The translations under genes and the position numbers were made by a program. 64,000 bases of DNA, taken from assembly GCF_017813365.1 (NCBI RefSeq), contig NZ_JAGIZA010000004.1, positions 62,001-126,000 on the forward strand, read 5' to 3'. This DNA is from Roseomonas indoligenes. GTDB lineage: Bacteria; Pseudomonadota; Alphaproteobacteria; Acetobacterales; Acetobacteraceae. Below are positions 1 to 9,195 of the stretch, piece by piece. The notes under the pieces are model-generated. The model saw nothing but the letters and a program-made list of their open reading frames with translations. It had not been told where the DNA came from and made no database searches. Every line of letters starts with the position of its first letter. Positions within the stretch are counted from its first letter, which is position 1.

Positions 1-65
1 ACGAGATCGCCCACCTCGTAGCGCGAGACATAGGACCGGCCGTCCGGATCATAGCTGATTTCCAT
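1..65 (-). CDS. N-terminal fragment of an unidentified protein, cut by the window edge
   Basis: An open frame runs from an ATG at 65 down to the window edge and reads MEISYDPDGRSYVSRYEVGD and on. It has no stop and plausible codon use, but only about 21 codons are visible. No clear Shine-Dalgarno sequence precedes it and I do not recognise the family. It would be divergent from metE, sharing the 66-200 upstream region. Confidence 0.35.
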   Translation of the reverse strand, partial: MEISYDPDGRSYVSRYEVGDL

Positions 66-154
66 GGCGCCGCCGAAGGCTGGGGTTGGCCACCATCATC
101 CGCCAATCCGGTGAACGGATTGCTGATGCCCCGAGCCATTTAGGACATCCACTT

Positions 155-172
155 CATAAGGATATCTTTATG
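155..172. promoter_or_regulatory. 18-bp palindrome next to the metE promoter, candidate operator
   Basis: CATAAGGATATCTTTATG is an inverted repeat with 8 of 9 pairs Watson-Crick; only G160/T167 fails. It ends 4 bases before the proposed -35 element of metE. Its AT-rich form stands out in this GC-rich DNA. From memory it resembles operators of ArsR-family methionine-cycle regulators such as SahR, but I cannot check the published motif, and no such regulator is in the window. Confidence 0.55.
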
Positions 173-176
173 TCGC

Positions 177-205
177 TTGACACCTACCTCGGGCTCCGGT
201 CAGAT
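177..205 (+). promoter_or_regulatory. Candidate sigma-70 promoter of the metE riboswitch transcript
   Basis: TTGACA at 177-182 and TCAGAT at 200-205 are separated by 17 bases. Transcription would begin near 212, just where the conserved cobalamin riboswitch fold begins. The -35 element is a perfect consensus match; the -10 element is weaker. Confidence 0.5.
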
Positions 206-209
206 GAGG

Positions 210-420
210 GCGTCGAGGTTCCCCGGCGCGCGACCCTGCGCCGGGGCTAAGAGGGAACCCGGTGCAGGCGTGCGAGCGCCAAATCCGGGGCTGCCCCCGC
301 AACTGTGAGCGGCGAGCCGAGGTCCATCACGCGTCACTGGCGCCCGGGGTTCACGCCCAGGCGCCGGGAAGGCCGGACCGGAGGCGTTGACCCGTGAGCC
401 AGGAGACCTGCCCCGGCACA
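210..420 (+). ncRNA. Cobalamin riboswitch upstream of metE
   Basis: The AdoCbl/cobalamin riboswitch core is readable in order: an AGAGGGAACCCGGTG-type segment near 250-264, GGGGCTGCCCCCGCAACTGT near 287-306, CCGGGAAGGC near 364-373, and the terminal B12 box GAGCCAGGAGACCTGCC at 396-412. This class binds adenosyl- or related cobalamins and normally represses the downstream gene when B12 is plentiful. A small hairpin (75-79 of the 400s block paired with 483-487, i.e. CCGCC/GGCGG) lies between it and metE and could be part of the expression platform. Repressing a B12-independent methionine synthase is a classic use. Confidence 0.93.
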
Positions 421-547
421 TAACGTCCTCCGGCGGGGTGTCCGGTCAGGTCGCAGGTCCAGTACGGACGGATTCCGCCAGTGGCGGGATACGCCCGCGC
501 GACGGCTCGCGGCTGCCCTCCGCGCCAACACAGCAAAGGCGAGGTCC

Positions 548-2878
548 ATGTCCGTCACTGTCGCAACGCTCGGCTTCCCCCGCATCGGCCCCCGCCGCGA
601 ACTGAAGACCGCGCTCGAGAGCTACTGGTCCGGCAAGTCGGACCGCGCCGCGCTGCTCGCGGTCGCCGCCGGGCTGCGGGCGAAGACCTGGGCGCGGCAG
701 AAGGAGCTCGGCGTGGACCACGTGCCGAGCAACGACTTCTCCTTCTACGACCACGTGCTCGATACCAGCGCCATGGTCGGCGCCATCCCCGGCATCTACG
801 GCTGGACCGGTGGTCCTGTGGACCTCGACACCTATTTCGCCATGGCTCGGGGCGCCCAGGGAGCTGAAGGGGGCGAGGCGCACGCGGATTGCGGGCACGG
901 CTGCACCCACAAGGCCGTCGACGTGCCCGCCGCCGAGATGACGAAGTGGTTCGATACGAACTACCACTACCTCGTCCCCGAGTTCTCCACCGGCCAGTCC
1001 TTCGCCCTCTCCTCCACCAAGGTCGTGGACGAGTTCCTGGAGGCGAAGGCGCAGGGCGTCCACACCCGCCCCGTGCTGCTCGGCCCCGTGACCTTCCTCC
1101 GGCTGGGCAAGAGCCACACCGGCGACGTGAACCGCGAGGAGCTGCTGCGCGCCCTGCTGCCTGTCTACGAGGAGGTTCTGCGCCGCCTCTCCGCCGCGGG
1201 CGCCGACTGGGTGCAGATGGACGAGCCCTGCCTGGTGCTGGACCTTACCCATGAGGACCGGGCCCTGCTGGCGATGGCCTATGAGGCGCTGGGGAAGGCC
1301 GCGCCGGCGGTGAAGCTGATGCTGACGGCCTATTTTGGCGGGCTGGGTGAGAACCTGGACGAGGCGGTGAACCTGCCGGTCGCCGGGCTGCACCTGGACC
1401 TGGTGCGCGCGCCGGAGGAGCTGGAGGCCGTGCTGGCGAAGGCCCCGAAGGAACTGGTGCTCTCGCTCGGCGTGGTGGACGGCCGCAACGTGTGGCGCGC
1501 GGATCTGGAGACGATCCTGGCGCGGCTGGAGCCGGTGGCGAAAGGTCGCGACATCGTCCTCGCCCCCTCTTGCTCCCTGCTGCACACGCCGATCGACCTG
1601 GCGCAGGAGACGGCGCTGGACGAGGACGTGCGGAGCTGGCTCGCCTTCGCCGTGCAGAAGATCGAGGAGCTGGCGACGCTGGCCCGCGCCCTGAACGAGG
1701 GGCGGGCGAGCGTGGCCGGACCCCTCGCGGCCTCCTCCGCCGCCGCCGCCGCCCGCAGGACCTCTCCCAAGATCCATGACGGCGCGGTCGCGGCGCGGCT
1801 GAAGGCCGTGGATGCGGCCATGACGCGGCGCAACCTGGCCTTCGCCGATCGGCGCGGGCTGCAGGCGGAGGCGCTCGGCCTGCCCGCCTTCCCGACCACG
1901 ACCATCGGCTCCTTCCCCCAGACCGAGGAAGTCCGGCGCGCCCGCGCCGCCCATGGCAAGGGCACGATGACGGACGCGGACTACGAGGCTTTCCTCCGCG
2001 AGGAGACGGCCCGCACCGTGCGCTGGCAGGAGGAGATCGGGCTGGACGTACTGGTGCACGGCGAGTTCGAACGCAACGACATGGTGCAGTACTTCGGGGA
2101 GCAGCTCTCGGGCTTCGTCTTCACGAAGCATGGCTGGGTGCAGTCCTACGGCTCGCGCTGCGTGCGCCCGCCGATCCTGTTCGGCGACGTCTCCCGCCCC
2201 AAGCCGATGACAGTGGGGTGGTGGACCTATGCCCAGGGCCTGACGGAGCGGCCGATGAAGGGCATGCTGACGGGCCCCGTGACCATCCTCAACTGGTCCT
2301 TCGTGCGCGACGACGTGCCGCGGGAGCTGGCCTGCCGGCAGGTCGCCCTGGCCATTCGGGACGAGGTGGCGGACCTGGAGAAGGCGGGCGCGAAGGTCAT
2401 CCAGATCGACGAGGCCGCGCTGCGCGAGGGGCTGCCGCTGCGCCGGGGCGACTGGGAGCACTACCTGGACTGGGCGGTGGAGTGCTTCCGCATCACCGCT
2501 TCCGGCGTCGCGGACGCCACGCAGATCCACACCCACATGTGCTACTCGGAGTTCAACGACATCATCGCGGCCATCGGCGACATGGACGCGGACGTGATCT
2601 CCATCGAGACGGCGCGGTCCAGGATGGAGCTGCTGGGGGCCTTCGCGGATTACAGCTACCCGGCGGAGATCGGGCCGGGCGTCTACGACATCCACTCCCC
2701 CCGCGTGCCGGCGGTGGAGGAGATGACGGGGCTGCTGGCGGCCGCGCGGTCCCGCCTTTCGCCGGAACAGCTCTGGGTGAATCCGGATTGCGGCCTCAAG
2801 ACCCGCAAATGGCCTGAGACCCGCGCCGCCTTGGTGAACATGGTGGCCGCGGCGAAGCAGGTGCGGGAGCTCGCCTGA
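548..2878 (+). CDS. metE: Cobalamin-independent methionine synthase MetE
   Basis: Cytosolic 5-methyltetrahydropteroyltriglutamate-homocysteine methyltransferase, the last step of methionine synthesis without B12. The protein has 776 residues, slightly longer than the usual 750-760. The N-terminal MetE domain opens with LGFPRIGPRRELK; the catalytic C-terminal barrel starts near residue 455 (TTTIGSFPQT). Zinc ligands are visible as the HxC of THMC in the segment IHTHMCYSEFND, and the cysteine of NPDCGLKTR near the C-terminus. An extra Cys/His-rich stretch lies at residues 106-124 (C115, H117, C119, H121). It follows the cobalamin riboswitch and precedes metF. The ATG at 548 is preceded by AGGCGAGG and matches the family start. 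Confidence 0.97.
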   Translation: MSVTVATLGFPRIGPRRELKTALESYWSGKSDRAALLAVAAGLRAKTWARQKELGVDHVPSNDFSFYDHVLDTSAMVGAIPGIYGWTGGPVDLDTYFAMARGAQGAEGGEAHADCGHGCTHKAVDVPAAEMTKWFDTNYHYLVPEFSTGQSFALSSTKVVDEFLEAKAQGVHTRPVLLGPVTFLRLGKSHTGDVNREELLRALLPVYEEVLRRLSAAGADWVQMDEPCLVLDLTHEDRALLAMAYEALGKAAPAVKLMLTAYFGGLGENLDEAVNLPVAGLHLDLVRAPEELEAVLAKAPKELVLSLGVVDGRNVWRADLETILARLEPVAKGRDIVLAPSCSLLHTPIDLAQETALDEDVRSWLAFAVQKIEELATLARALNEGRASVAGPLAASSAAAAARRTSPKIHDGAVAARLKAVDAAMTRRNLAFADRRGLQAEALGLPAFPTTTIGSFPQTEEVRRARAAHGKGTMTDADYEAFLREETARTVRWQEEIGLDVLVHGEFERNDMVQYFGEQLSGFVFTKHGWVQSYGSRCVRPPILFGDVSRPKPMTVGWWTYAQGLTERPMKGMLTGPVTILNWSFVRDDVPRELACRQVALAIRDEVADLEKAGAKVIQIDEAALREGLPLRRGDWEHYLDWAVECFRITASGVADATQIHTHMCYSEFNDIIAAIGDMDADVISIETARSRMELLGAFADYSYPAEIGPGVYDIHSPRVPAVEEMTGLLAAARSRLSPEQLWVNPDCGLKTRKWPETRAALVNMVAAAKQVRELA

Positions 2879-2915
2879 CGGTTACCCCTGGAAGACAGGG
2901 TTCGAAGACCAAGAT

Positions 2916-2943
2916 CGGGGGCCATGCACCGGTGCGGCCCCCG
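2916..2943 (+). other. Strong hairpin between metE and metF
   Basis: CGGGGGCC at 2916-2923 pairs with GGCCCCCG at 2936-2943, and GCA/TGC pair inside it. There is no following run of T, so it may be an RNA-processing or partial termination signal rather than a full intrinsic terminator. It leaves room for metF to be cotranscribed with metE. Confidence 0.5.
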
Positions 2944-3005
2944 GTCCCGCCAGCCGCCCGGATGTGCGGCCAGTTGCTGTCGAGAGGGAACGAGACGTGG
3001 GGAAC

Positions 3006-3962
3006 ATGGTGAAGCTGGGACCGACGCTGGAGCGCTGGCTGGCCGGGGACCGGGTGGGACCCTTGCCGGCGCGCGACGCCGACCAGCCCCCGCCGCTGCT
3101 CTCCTTCGAGTTCTTCCCGCCGAAGACGGAGGCGCTGGAGCAGCAGCTCTGGGCCTGCGTGCGGCGGCTGGCACCGCTCCGGCCGCGCTTCGTCTCCGTC
3201 ACCTACGGGGCAGGGGGCAGCACCCATGCCCGGACCCACGCCACCGTCGCCCGCTTGGTCACGGAGACGGACCTGGTACCCGCCGCGCACCTGACCTGCG
3301 TGGGTGCGACGCGGGAGGAGGTGGACGAGGTGGCCCGGGGCTACTGGGATGCGGGGGTGCGGCACATCGTGGCCCTGCGCGGCGATGCGCCCCCCGGCAC
3401 CACTTACGCGCCCCATCCCGGCGGCTACGCCTATGCGGCCGACCTCGTGGAGGGGCTGCGGCGCATCGCCGACTTCGAGATCTCGGTCGCGGCCTATCCG
3501 GAGGTCCACCCTTCCGCGCGCAGCGCCGACGACGACCTGGACAGCCTGAAGCGCAAGCTCGACGCCGGGGCCACCCGGGCGATCACGCAGTATTTCTTCG
3601 ATACGGCGACCTATCTCCGGTTCCTGGAGCGGTGCCTGAAGGCCGGGATCACCGCGCCGATCGTGCCGGGGATCATGCCGGTGTCCAACTACGCCCAGGC
3701 CGCCAAGTTCTCCGCCATGTGCGGTACCTCCGTCCCGGACTGGCTCGGCGCCATGTTCGAGGGGACCGAGGACGACCCGGACATGCGGCGGACCGTCGCC
3801 ACGGTGGTTGCGTCCGAGCAGGTCCGCACCCTGCAGGCGAACGGGGTTGACGAGTTCCACTTCTATACGCTGAACCGTCCGGAACTGACCTATGCCATCG
3901 CCCATGTCCTGGGCGTGCGGCCGAGGCCTGCGGTTGCACCGGCCCCCGTCGGGGTCGCCTGA
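3006..3962 (+). CDS. metF: 5,10-methylenetetrahydrofolate reductase MetF
   Basis: FAD enzyme that reduces methylene-THF to methyl-THF, the methyl donor used by MetE or MetH. The MTHFR signature LSFEFFPPKTEALEQQLW lies near the N-terminus, followed by FVSVTYGAGGS, HLTCVG, IVALRGDAPPG and GGYAYAADLV, then TQYFFDT, all typical of bacterial MetF; the length of 318 residues fits a family of about 300. The ATG at 3006 is chosen; in-frame GTG codons at 2964 and 2997 are alternatives, and GAGAGGGAA at 2981-2989 would serve the one at 2997. It lies about 130 bases after metE and 30 before queH. Confidence 0.95.
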   Translation: MVKLGPTLERWLAGDRVGPLPARDADQPPPLLSFEFFPPKTEALEQQLWACVRRLAPLRPRFVSVTYGAGGSTHARTHATVARLVTETDLVPAAHLTCVGATREEVDEVARGYWDAGVRHIVALRGDAPPGTTYAPHPGGYAYAADLVEGLRRIADFEISVAAYPEVHPSARSADDDLDSLKRKLDAGATRAITQYFFDTATYLRFLERCLKAGITAPIVPGIMPVSNYAQAAKFSAMCGTSVPDWLGAMFEGTEDDPDMRRTVATVVASEQVRTLQANGVDEFHFYTLNRPELTYAIAHVLGVRPRPAVAPAPVGVA

Positions 3963-3992
3963 CGCAACCGCCGCCAGCCGGGGGAGAGAGAC

Positions 3993-4649
3993 ATGACCGA
4001 AGCCGAACGCCCCGTCCTCATCCCGCCCGGCGGCGCCCGGCGCGTGCTGCTGCACTCCTGCTGCGCGCCCTGCTCCGGTGAGGTGATGGAGGCCATGCTC
4101 GCCTCCGGCATCGACTACACGATCTTCTTCTACAATCCGAACATTCACCCGCGGCGCGAGTACGACCTGCGGAAAGACGAGAACATCCGCTTCGCCGAGA
4201 AGCACGGGGTGCCCTTCGTGGACGCGGATTACGACAAGGACGAGTGGTTCCGCCGCGCCAAGGGCATGGAGTGGGAGCCGGAGCGCGGCGCCCGCTGCAC
4301 CATGTGCTTCGACATGCGCTTCGACCGCACCGCCCTCTATGCCCACGAGCACGGCTTTCCGGTGATGACGAGCTGCCTCGGCATCTCCCGCTGGAAGAAC
4401 ATGGCCCAGATCAACGACAGCGGGCACAGGGCCGCGAAGCCCTATGAGGGCCTGTCCTACTGGGACTTCAACTGGCGCAAGGGCGGGGGCGCCGCCCGGA
4501 TGATCGAGATCTCCAAGCGCGAGGAGTTCTACCAGCAGGAGTATTGCGGCTGCGCCTATTCCCTGCGGGATACGAACCAGCATCGGCGGGAGCAGGGGCG
4601 GGAGCCGATCCGAATCGGCGAGCTGTATTACAAGGAAGATCCGAAGTAG
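3993..4649 (+). CDS. queH: Epoxyqueuosine reductase QueH (cobalamin-independent type)
   Basis: QueH (DUF208) carries out the last step of queuosine synthesis, reducing epoxyqueuosine to queuosine in the wobble position of GUN-anticodon tRNAs. It is an iron-sulfur enzyme that replaces the unrelated cobalamin enzyme QueG. The 218-residue protein shows the family cysteines: [11 protein letters not shown] near residue 20, CTMCFDMR near 102, and CGCAYSLRD near 184. [16 protein letters not shown] and [11 protein letters not shown] are also QueH-like. It begins 30 bases after metF, so it probably shares the cobalamin-riboswitch transcript, which fits its B12-independent chemistry. Confidence 0.93.
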   Translation: MTEAERPVLIPPGGARRVLLHSCCAPCSGEVMEAMLASGIDYTIFFYNPNIHPRREYDLRKDENIRFAEKHGVPFVDADYDKDEWFRRAKGMEWEPERGARCTMCFDMRFDRTALYAHEHGFPVMTSCLGISRWKNMAQINDSGHRAAKPYEGLSYWDFNWRKGGGAARMIEISKREEFYQQEYCGCAYSLRDTNQHRREQGREPIRIGELYYKEDPK

Positions 4650-4674
4650 CCCTTCGGACCCCGGGGAGAGAACG

Positions 4675-5850
4675 ATGAACCGCCGCACCCTCATACTCGG
4701 CGCGGCCGGGCTGCCTCTCGCCCAGGCAGCCCTGGCCCGCCCGGCGCTGGCGCAGGAAGCGCCGTTCCGGATCGGGCTGATCCTGTCCATGACCGGCCCC
4801 TTCGCCTCCACGGGAAAGCAGATCGAGGCGGCTGTGCGCCTCTATGCCCGCCAGAACTCTGCCTTTGCCGGCCGCCCGGTGGAGATCCTGCTGCGCGACG
4901 ATGGCGGCGCGGCGGATGCCACCCGGCGCCTGGCGCAGGAACTGGTGGTGAACGAGAAGGTCTCGGCCCTGGCCGGCTTCGTCCTCACCCCGCACGCCCT
5001 GGCCGCAGCCCCCATCGCCGCGCGCGCGCGGGTGCCGATGGTGGTGATGTCCGCCGCGACTGCAACCGTGACCGAGGCCTCGCCCTTCGTGTTCCGCACC
5101 TCCCAGACCACGCCGCAGGTCACGGTGCCCCTGGCGGGATGGGCGGCGGAGAACGGCGTCCGCAAGGCCGTTACCGTGGTGTCCGACTACGGGCCCGGGC
5201 TGGACGCGGAGAAGTGGTTCGGCCAGCGCCTGGGTGCCGCGGGCGGGACGGTGGCGGAGGCCCTGCGCGTGCCGCTGGCGAACCCGGATTTCGCGCCTTT
5301 CCTGCAGCGGGCGCGGGACGCGGCGCCGGACGCGGTCTTCGTCTTCGTTCCTGCAGGCGTCGGATCGATCTTCATGAAGCAGTTCGCGGAGCGCGGGCTC
5401 AAGGATGCGGGCATCCGGCTGATCGCGCTGGGCGACGTGCTGGACGACGACATCCTGAACGGCATGGGAGAGCCGGCGCTCGGCGTCATCTCCTCCCATC
5501 ACTACTCCGCCGCGCATGACAGCGAGGCGAACCGCCGCTTCGTCGCGGCCTTCCGCGAGGCGGCGGGGATGCGGCCCAACTTCATGGCCGCCGGCGGCTA
5601 TGACGGCATGACGCTGCTGCGCATGGCCGCCGAAAAGGTGGGCGCCGGCGCAGCCGGCCAGGCTCTGGCGGACGCGATGAAGGGCATGTCCTGGGAAAGC
5701 CCGCGCGGTCCCGTCAGCATCGATGCCGCGACGCGCGACATCGTGCAGAACGTCTATATCCGCCGCGTGGAGCGGCGGGAGGGCGAGCTCTACAACGTGG
5801 AGTTCGCCACCGTCCCGGCGGTGAAGGACCCGGCCAAGGCGGCAGGCTGA
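4675..5850 (+). CDS. Liv-type ABC transporter periplasmic binding protein
   Basis: Periplasmic solute-binding protein (type I fold, LivK/Peripla_BP_6 family) that would deliver a ligand to the LivHMGF permease encoded directly downstream. It has 391 residues, with a signal peptide in the first 26 (MNRRTLILGAAGLPLAQAAL, cleavage near ALAQ-EAP). The mature part begins FRIGLILSMTGPFASTGKQ, the usual opening of this family. It starts 25 bases after queH with GGGGAGAG before the ATG. The family binds branched-chain amino acids, amides, aromatic compounds and others, so the ligand cannot be read from sequence; the methionine-gene context allows a sulfur compound or methionine as a guess. Confidence 0.9.
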   Translation: MNRRTLILGAAGLPLAQAALARPALAQEAPFRIGLILSMTGPFASTGKQIEAAVRLYARQNSAFAGRPVEILLRDDGGAADATRRLAQELVVNEKVSALAGFVLTPHALAAAPIAARARVPMVVMSAATATVTEASPFVFRTSQTTPQVTVPLAGWAAENGVRKAVTVVSDYGPGLDAEKWFGQRLGAAGGTVAEALRVPLANPDFAPFLQRARDAAPDAVFVFVPAGVGSIFMKQFAERGLKDAGIRLIALGDVLDDDILNGMGEPALGVISSHHYSAAHDSEANRRFVAAFREAAGMRPNFMAAGGYDGMTLLRMAAEKVGAGAAGQALADAMKGMSWESPRGPVSIDAATRDIVQNVYIRRVERREGELYNVEFATVPAVKDPAKAAG

Positions 5851-5860
5851 CCCACGCCCC

Positions 5861-6721
5861 ATGCTGACGGTCCTGTTCGACGGCATCGCCTACGGGATGG
5901 TGCTGTTCATCCTCGCCTGCGGTCTGGCCGTCACCTTGGGGCTGATGAACCTCGTGAACCTCGCCCATGGCGCCTTCGCCATGGCCGGGGGCTATGCGGC
6001 GCTGGTGCTGGTGAACGCCTGGGGCGTGCCGTTCCTGGCGGCGCTGCCGCTGGTGTTCCTGGCCACCGCCGCTCTGGGCGCGGTGATGGAGCGGACGCTT
6101 TACGCGCAGGTCTATGCGCGCAGCCACCTGGACCAGGTGCTGTTCTCCGTGGGGCTGATCTTCATGGCGATGGCGGTGGTGGATTACGCGGCCGGGCCCA
6201 GCCAGCAATTCGTGCGGATCCCCGACGCGCTGCGCGGCCGGATCGAGGTTGCCGGGGTGGGCATGGGAATCTACCGCCTCCTGGTCATCGGCATCTGCGG
6301 CGCGGTGGCCCTGGCCCTGCACCTGGCCCTGGCCCGGACCCGCTTCGGCAGCCAGCTCCGCGCGGCGGTGGATGATGCGCGCGTCGCACGGGGGTTGGGG
6401 ATCGATGTGGGTCTGATCTTCACCGTCACCTTCGCCGTGGGCTCGGGCCTTGCCGGGCTGGGCGGGGCGCTTGGGGCGGATATCCTCGGGCTCGATCCCG
6501 GCTTCCCGCTGCGCTTCATGATCTACTTCCTGATCGTGGTGACGGTTGGCGGCACGGCCTCCATCCCCGGCGCCTTCCTCGCCTCGCTGCTGCTCGGCAT
6601 CGCGGACGTGGCGGGCAAGTACTACCTGCCCTCCATGGGGGCCTTCATCATCTACGGGGTGATGCTGGCGGTGCTGGTCTGGCGGCCGCAGGGGCTCTTC
6701 GGCCGGGCGGGCGCGCGATGA
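5861..6721 (+). CDS. livH: Liv-type ABC transporter permease LivH
   Basis: Inner-membrane permease of a branched-chain amino acid type importer, 286 residues with about eight hydrophobic segments. The first reads FDGIAYGMVLFILACGLAVT and is followed by GLMNLVNLAHGAFAMAGGY, the characteristic LivH N-terminal motif. GGTASIPGAFLASLLLGI near the C-terminus is also typical. It begins 10 bases after the binding-protein gene and overlaps livM by 4 bases (ATGA), so it is translationally coupled. Confidence 0.93.
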   Translation: MLTVLFDGIAYGMVLFILACGLAVTLGLMNLVNLAHGAFAMAGGYAALVLVNAWGVPFLAALPLVFLATAALGAVMERTLYAQVYARSHLDQVLFSVGLIFMAMAVVDYAAGPSQQFVRIPDALRGRIEVAGVGMGIYRLLVIGICGAVALALHLALARTRFGSQLRAAVDDARVARGLGIDVGLIFTVTFAVGSGLAGLGGALGADILGLDPGFPLRFMIYFLIVVTVGGTASIPGAFLASLLLGIADVAGKYYLPSMGAFIIYGVMLAVLVWRPQGLFGRAGAR

Positions 6722-7710
6722 CGGCCGCACCGGAGGAGACGGCCCGTCGGCAGCTGGCGGGGCTGGCGCGCTGGCGCCCGGCGGAGATCGCCTTCTGGGT
6801 GCTGGTCCTCGCCGCCTACTTCCTGTTCCCGCAACGCGCGGCGCTGATCGCGGAGGTGGCGGTGATTGCCCTCTTCGCGCTCTCGCTGGACCTCGTGCTC
6901 GGCTACGCCGGCATTCTCACCCTGGGCCATGCGGCCTTCTTCGGCTGGGGGGCCTATGCCGCCGGCATCGCCGCTGCCCGCGGATGGGAGGACCCGGTCC
7001 TGGGCTTGCTGCTGGGCGGTGGGACGGCGGGGGTGCTGGGTTTGCTGGGTGCGCCCCTTGTGCTGCGCGGCGGGGATCTGACGCGGCTGATGGTGACGCT
7101 CGGCCTTGCCACCGTGCTGCACGAGCTGGCCAATCGCTTCACCGGCCTGACTGGCGGGGCGGATGGGCTGCAGGGCATGAATGTCGGGCCGCTTCTCGGG
7201 AAGTTCGAGTTCGACCTGGAGGGGCATGTGGGCGCGGCCTACGCGCTGGCCGTGCTGTTCCTGGCCTTCCTGCTGCTGCGGCGCATCGCGCTCTCGCCCT
7301 TCGGCTGGTCGCTCCGGGCGATCCGCGCCAACCCGCTGCGCGCGGCGGCGCTGGGCATCCCGGTGCGGCGGCGGCTGGTGGCGGCCTACACGATCGGCGC
7401 CGCGCTGGCCGGGGTGGCGGGGGCGCTGCTGGCGCAGGTGACGCAATTCGTGTCGCTCGACGTGCTCTCCTTCCAGCGCTCGGCGGACGGGCTGCTGGTG
7501 CTGTTGATCGGCGGTGTCGGGTGGCTCTATGGCGGACTGGTCGGCGCGGTGGTCTTCAAGCTGATGCAGGACCTGCTCTCCAGCCTCACGCCGCAGTACT
7601 GGCAGTTCTGGATCGGGGCGCTGCTGGTGGCGCTGGTGCTGCTGGGGCGGGACCGGCCCCGCGCCTGGATCGCCGGGCTGCGCCGCCCGGCCGAAAGGGC
7701 CGCGCCGTGA
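6718..7710 (+). CDS. livM: Liv-type ABC transporter permease LivM
   Basis: Second membrane subunit of the importer, 330 residues. The segment ALSLDLVLGYAGILTLGHAA and the following FFGWGAYAAG are the LivM hallmark; later come VMVTLGLATVL-like and GGVGWLYGGLVGAVVFK segments. A cytoplasmic stretch of about 35 residues precedes the first membrane helix. It overlaps livH at its start by 4 bases and livG at its end by 4 bases. Confidence 0.93.
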   Translation: MTAAPEETARRQLAGLARWRPAEIAFWVLVLAAYFLFPQRAALIAEVAVIALFALSLDLVLGYAGILTLGHAAFFGWGAYAAGIAAARGWEDPVLGLLLGGGTAGVLGLLGAPLVLRGGDLTRLMVTLGLATVLHELANRFTGLTGGADGLQGMNVGPLLGKFEFDLEGHVGAAYALAVLFLAFLLLRRIALSPFGWSLRAIRANPLRAAALGIPVRRRLVAAYTIGAALAGVAGALLAQVTQFVSLDVLSFQRSADGLLVLLIGGVGWLYGGLVGAVVFKLMQDLLSSLTPQYWQFWIGALLVALVLLGRDRPRAWIAGLRRPAERAAP

Positions 7711-8451
7711 CGCCGGCGCTGGAGACGATCGGGCTGACGCATCACTTTGGCGCCTTCTGCGCGACCGACAGCGTCAGCCTCTCCCTTCCGCCCGGGGCGC
7801 GGCACGCGCTGATCGGGCCGAACGGCGCGGGCAAGACCACGCTGGTGAACCTGCTGACGGGCGTGCTGCGCCCGGGCGCCGGGCGCATCCTGCTGGCGGG
7901 CGAGGAGGTCACAGGGCTGGCGCAGGACCGCCGCGTGCGGCGCGGCCTGTCCCGCACCTTCCAGATCAACCAGCTCTTCCCGGAGATGACGCCGCTGCAG
8001 AGCGTCTCCCTGGCCGTTTCCCGCCGCCTGGGTCGGGACGGGGCCTGGTGGCGCCGCCTGGGCCATGGTGGCGCGGTTGCGGAGGAAGCGGCGGAGATCC
8101 TCGGGCGCTTCGGGCTATCCGACGCGATGGGGCGCCGCGTTGGTGACCTTCCCTACGGCCGTCAGCGCCTGCTGGAGGTCGCCCTGGCCATTGCCGCGCG
8201 CCCGCGCGTGCTGCTGCTGGACGAGCCCGCCGCCGGCGTGCCGGAGGCCGAGCGGGAGGACATCCTGGCCGCCGTCGCCGCCCTGCCGCGAGAGGTGGCG
8301 GTGCTGCTGATCGAGCACGACATGGACCTCGTCTTCCGCTTTGCCGAGCGCATCACCGTGCTGGTCGCCGGCGCGATGCTGATGGAGGGAACGCCCGCCG
8401 AGGTGGCCGCAGATCCCCGCGTGCGCGCGGTGTATCTCGGGGAGGGCGGGC

Positions 8452-8459
<8 letters not shown>
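7707..8459 (+). CDS. livG: Liv-type ABC transporter ATP-binding protein LivG
   Basis: Cytoplasmic ATPase of the importer, 250 residues. Walker A is GPNGAGKT, the signature region is LPYGRQRLLEVALA (the non-LSGGQ form usual for LivG) and Walker B is VLLLDEPAAGV, followed by the switch histidine in LIEHDMD. The FQ of the Q-loop is in SRTFQINQLFPEMT. The start is the GTG at 7707, inside the GTGA that also ends livM; the frame upstream of it is only a livM shadow. Confidence 0.93.
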
Positions 8460-9162
<703 letters not shown>

Positions 9163-9164
9163 GG

Positions 9165-9187
9165 GGGCCGGGGAGAACCCCCGGCCC
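9165..9187. terminator. Bidirectional terminator-like hairpin between livF and the MetE-like gene
   Basis: GGGCCGGGG at 9165-9173 pairs perfectly with CCCCGGCCC at 9179-9187 around a 5-base loop. It sits between two convergent genes, which fits termination from both sides, although there is no T run. Confidence 0.6.
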
Positions 9188-9195
9188 GCCAGGGC

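Noticed and set aside
446-2695. Long 749-residue open frame on the minus strand across metE
   Set aside because: It is the complement of metE in high-GC DNA, with no family motif and a His/Arg/Gly-rich shadow composition.
2796-4811. 671-residue minus-strand open frame across metF and queH
   Set aside because: It overlaps two clear genes and has no recognisable domain.
8155-8175. Apparent loss of the LSGGQ signature in LivG
   Set aside because: The LPYGRQ form is normal for LivG-type ATPases, so it is not a defect.
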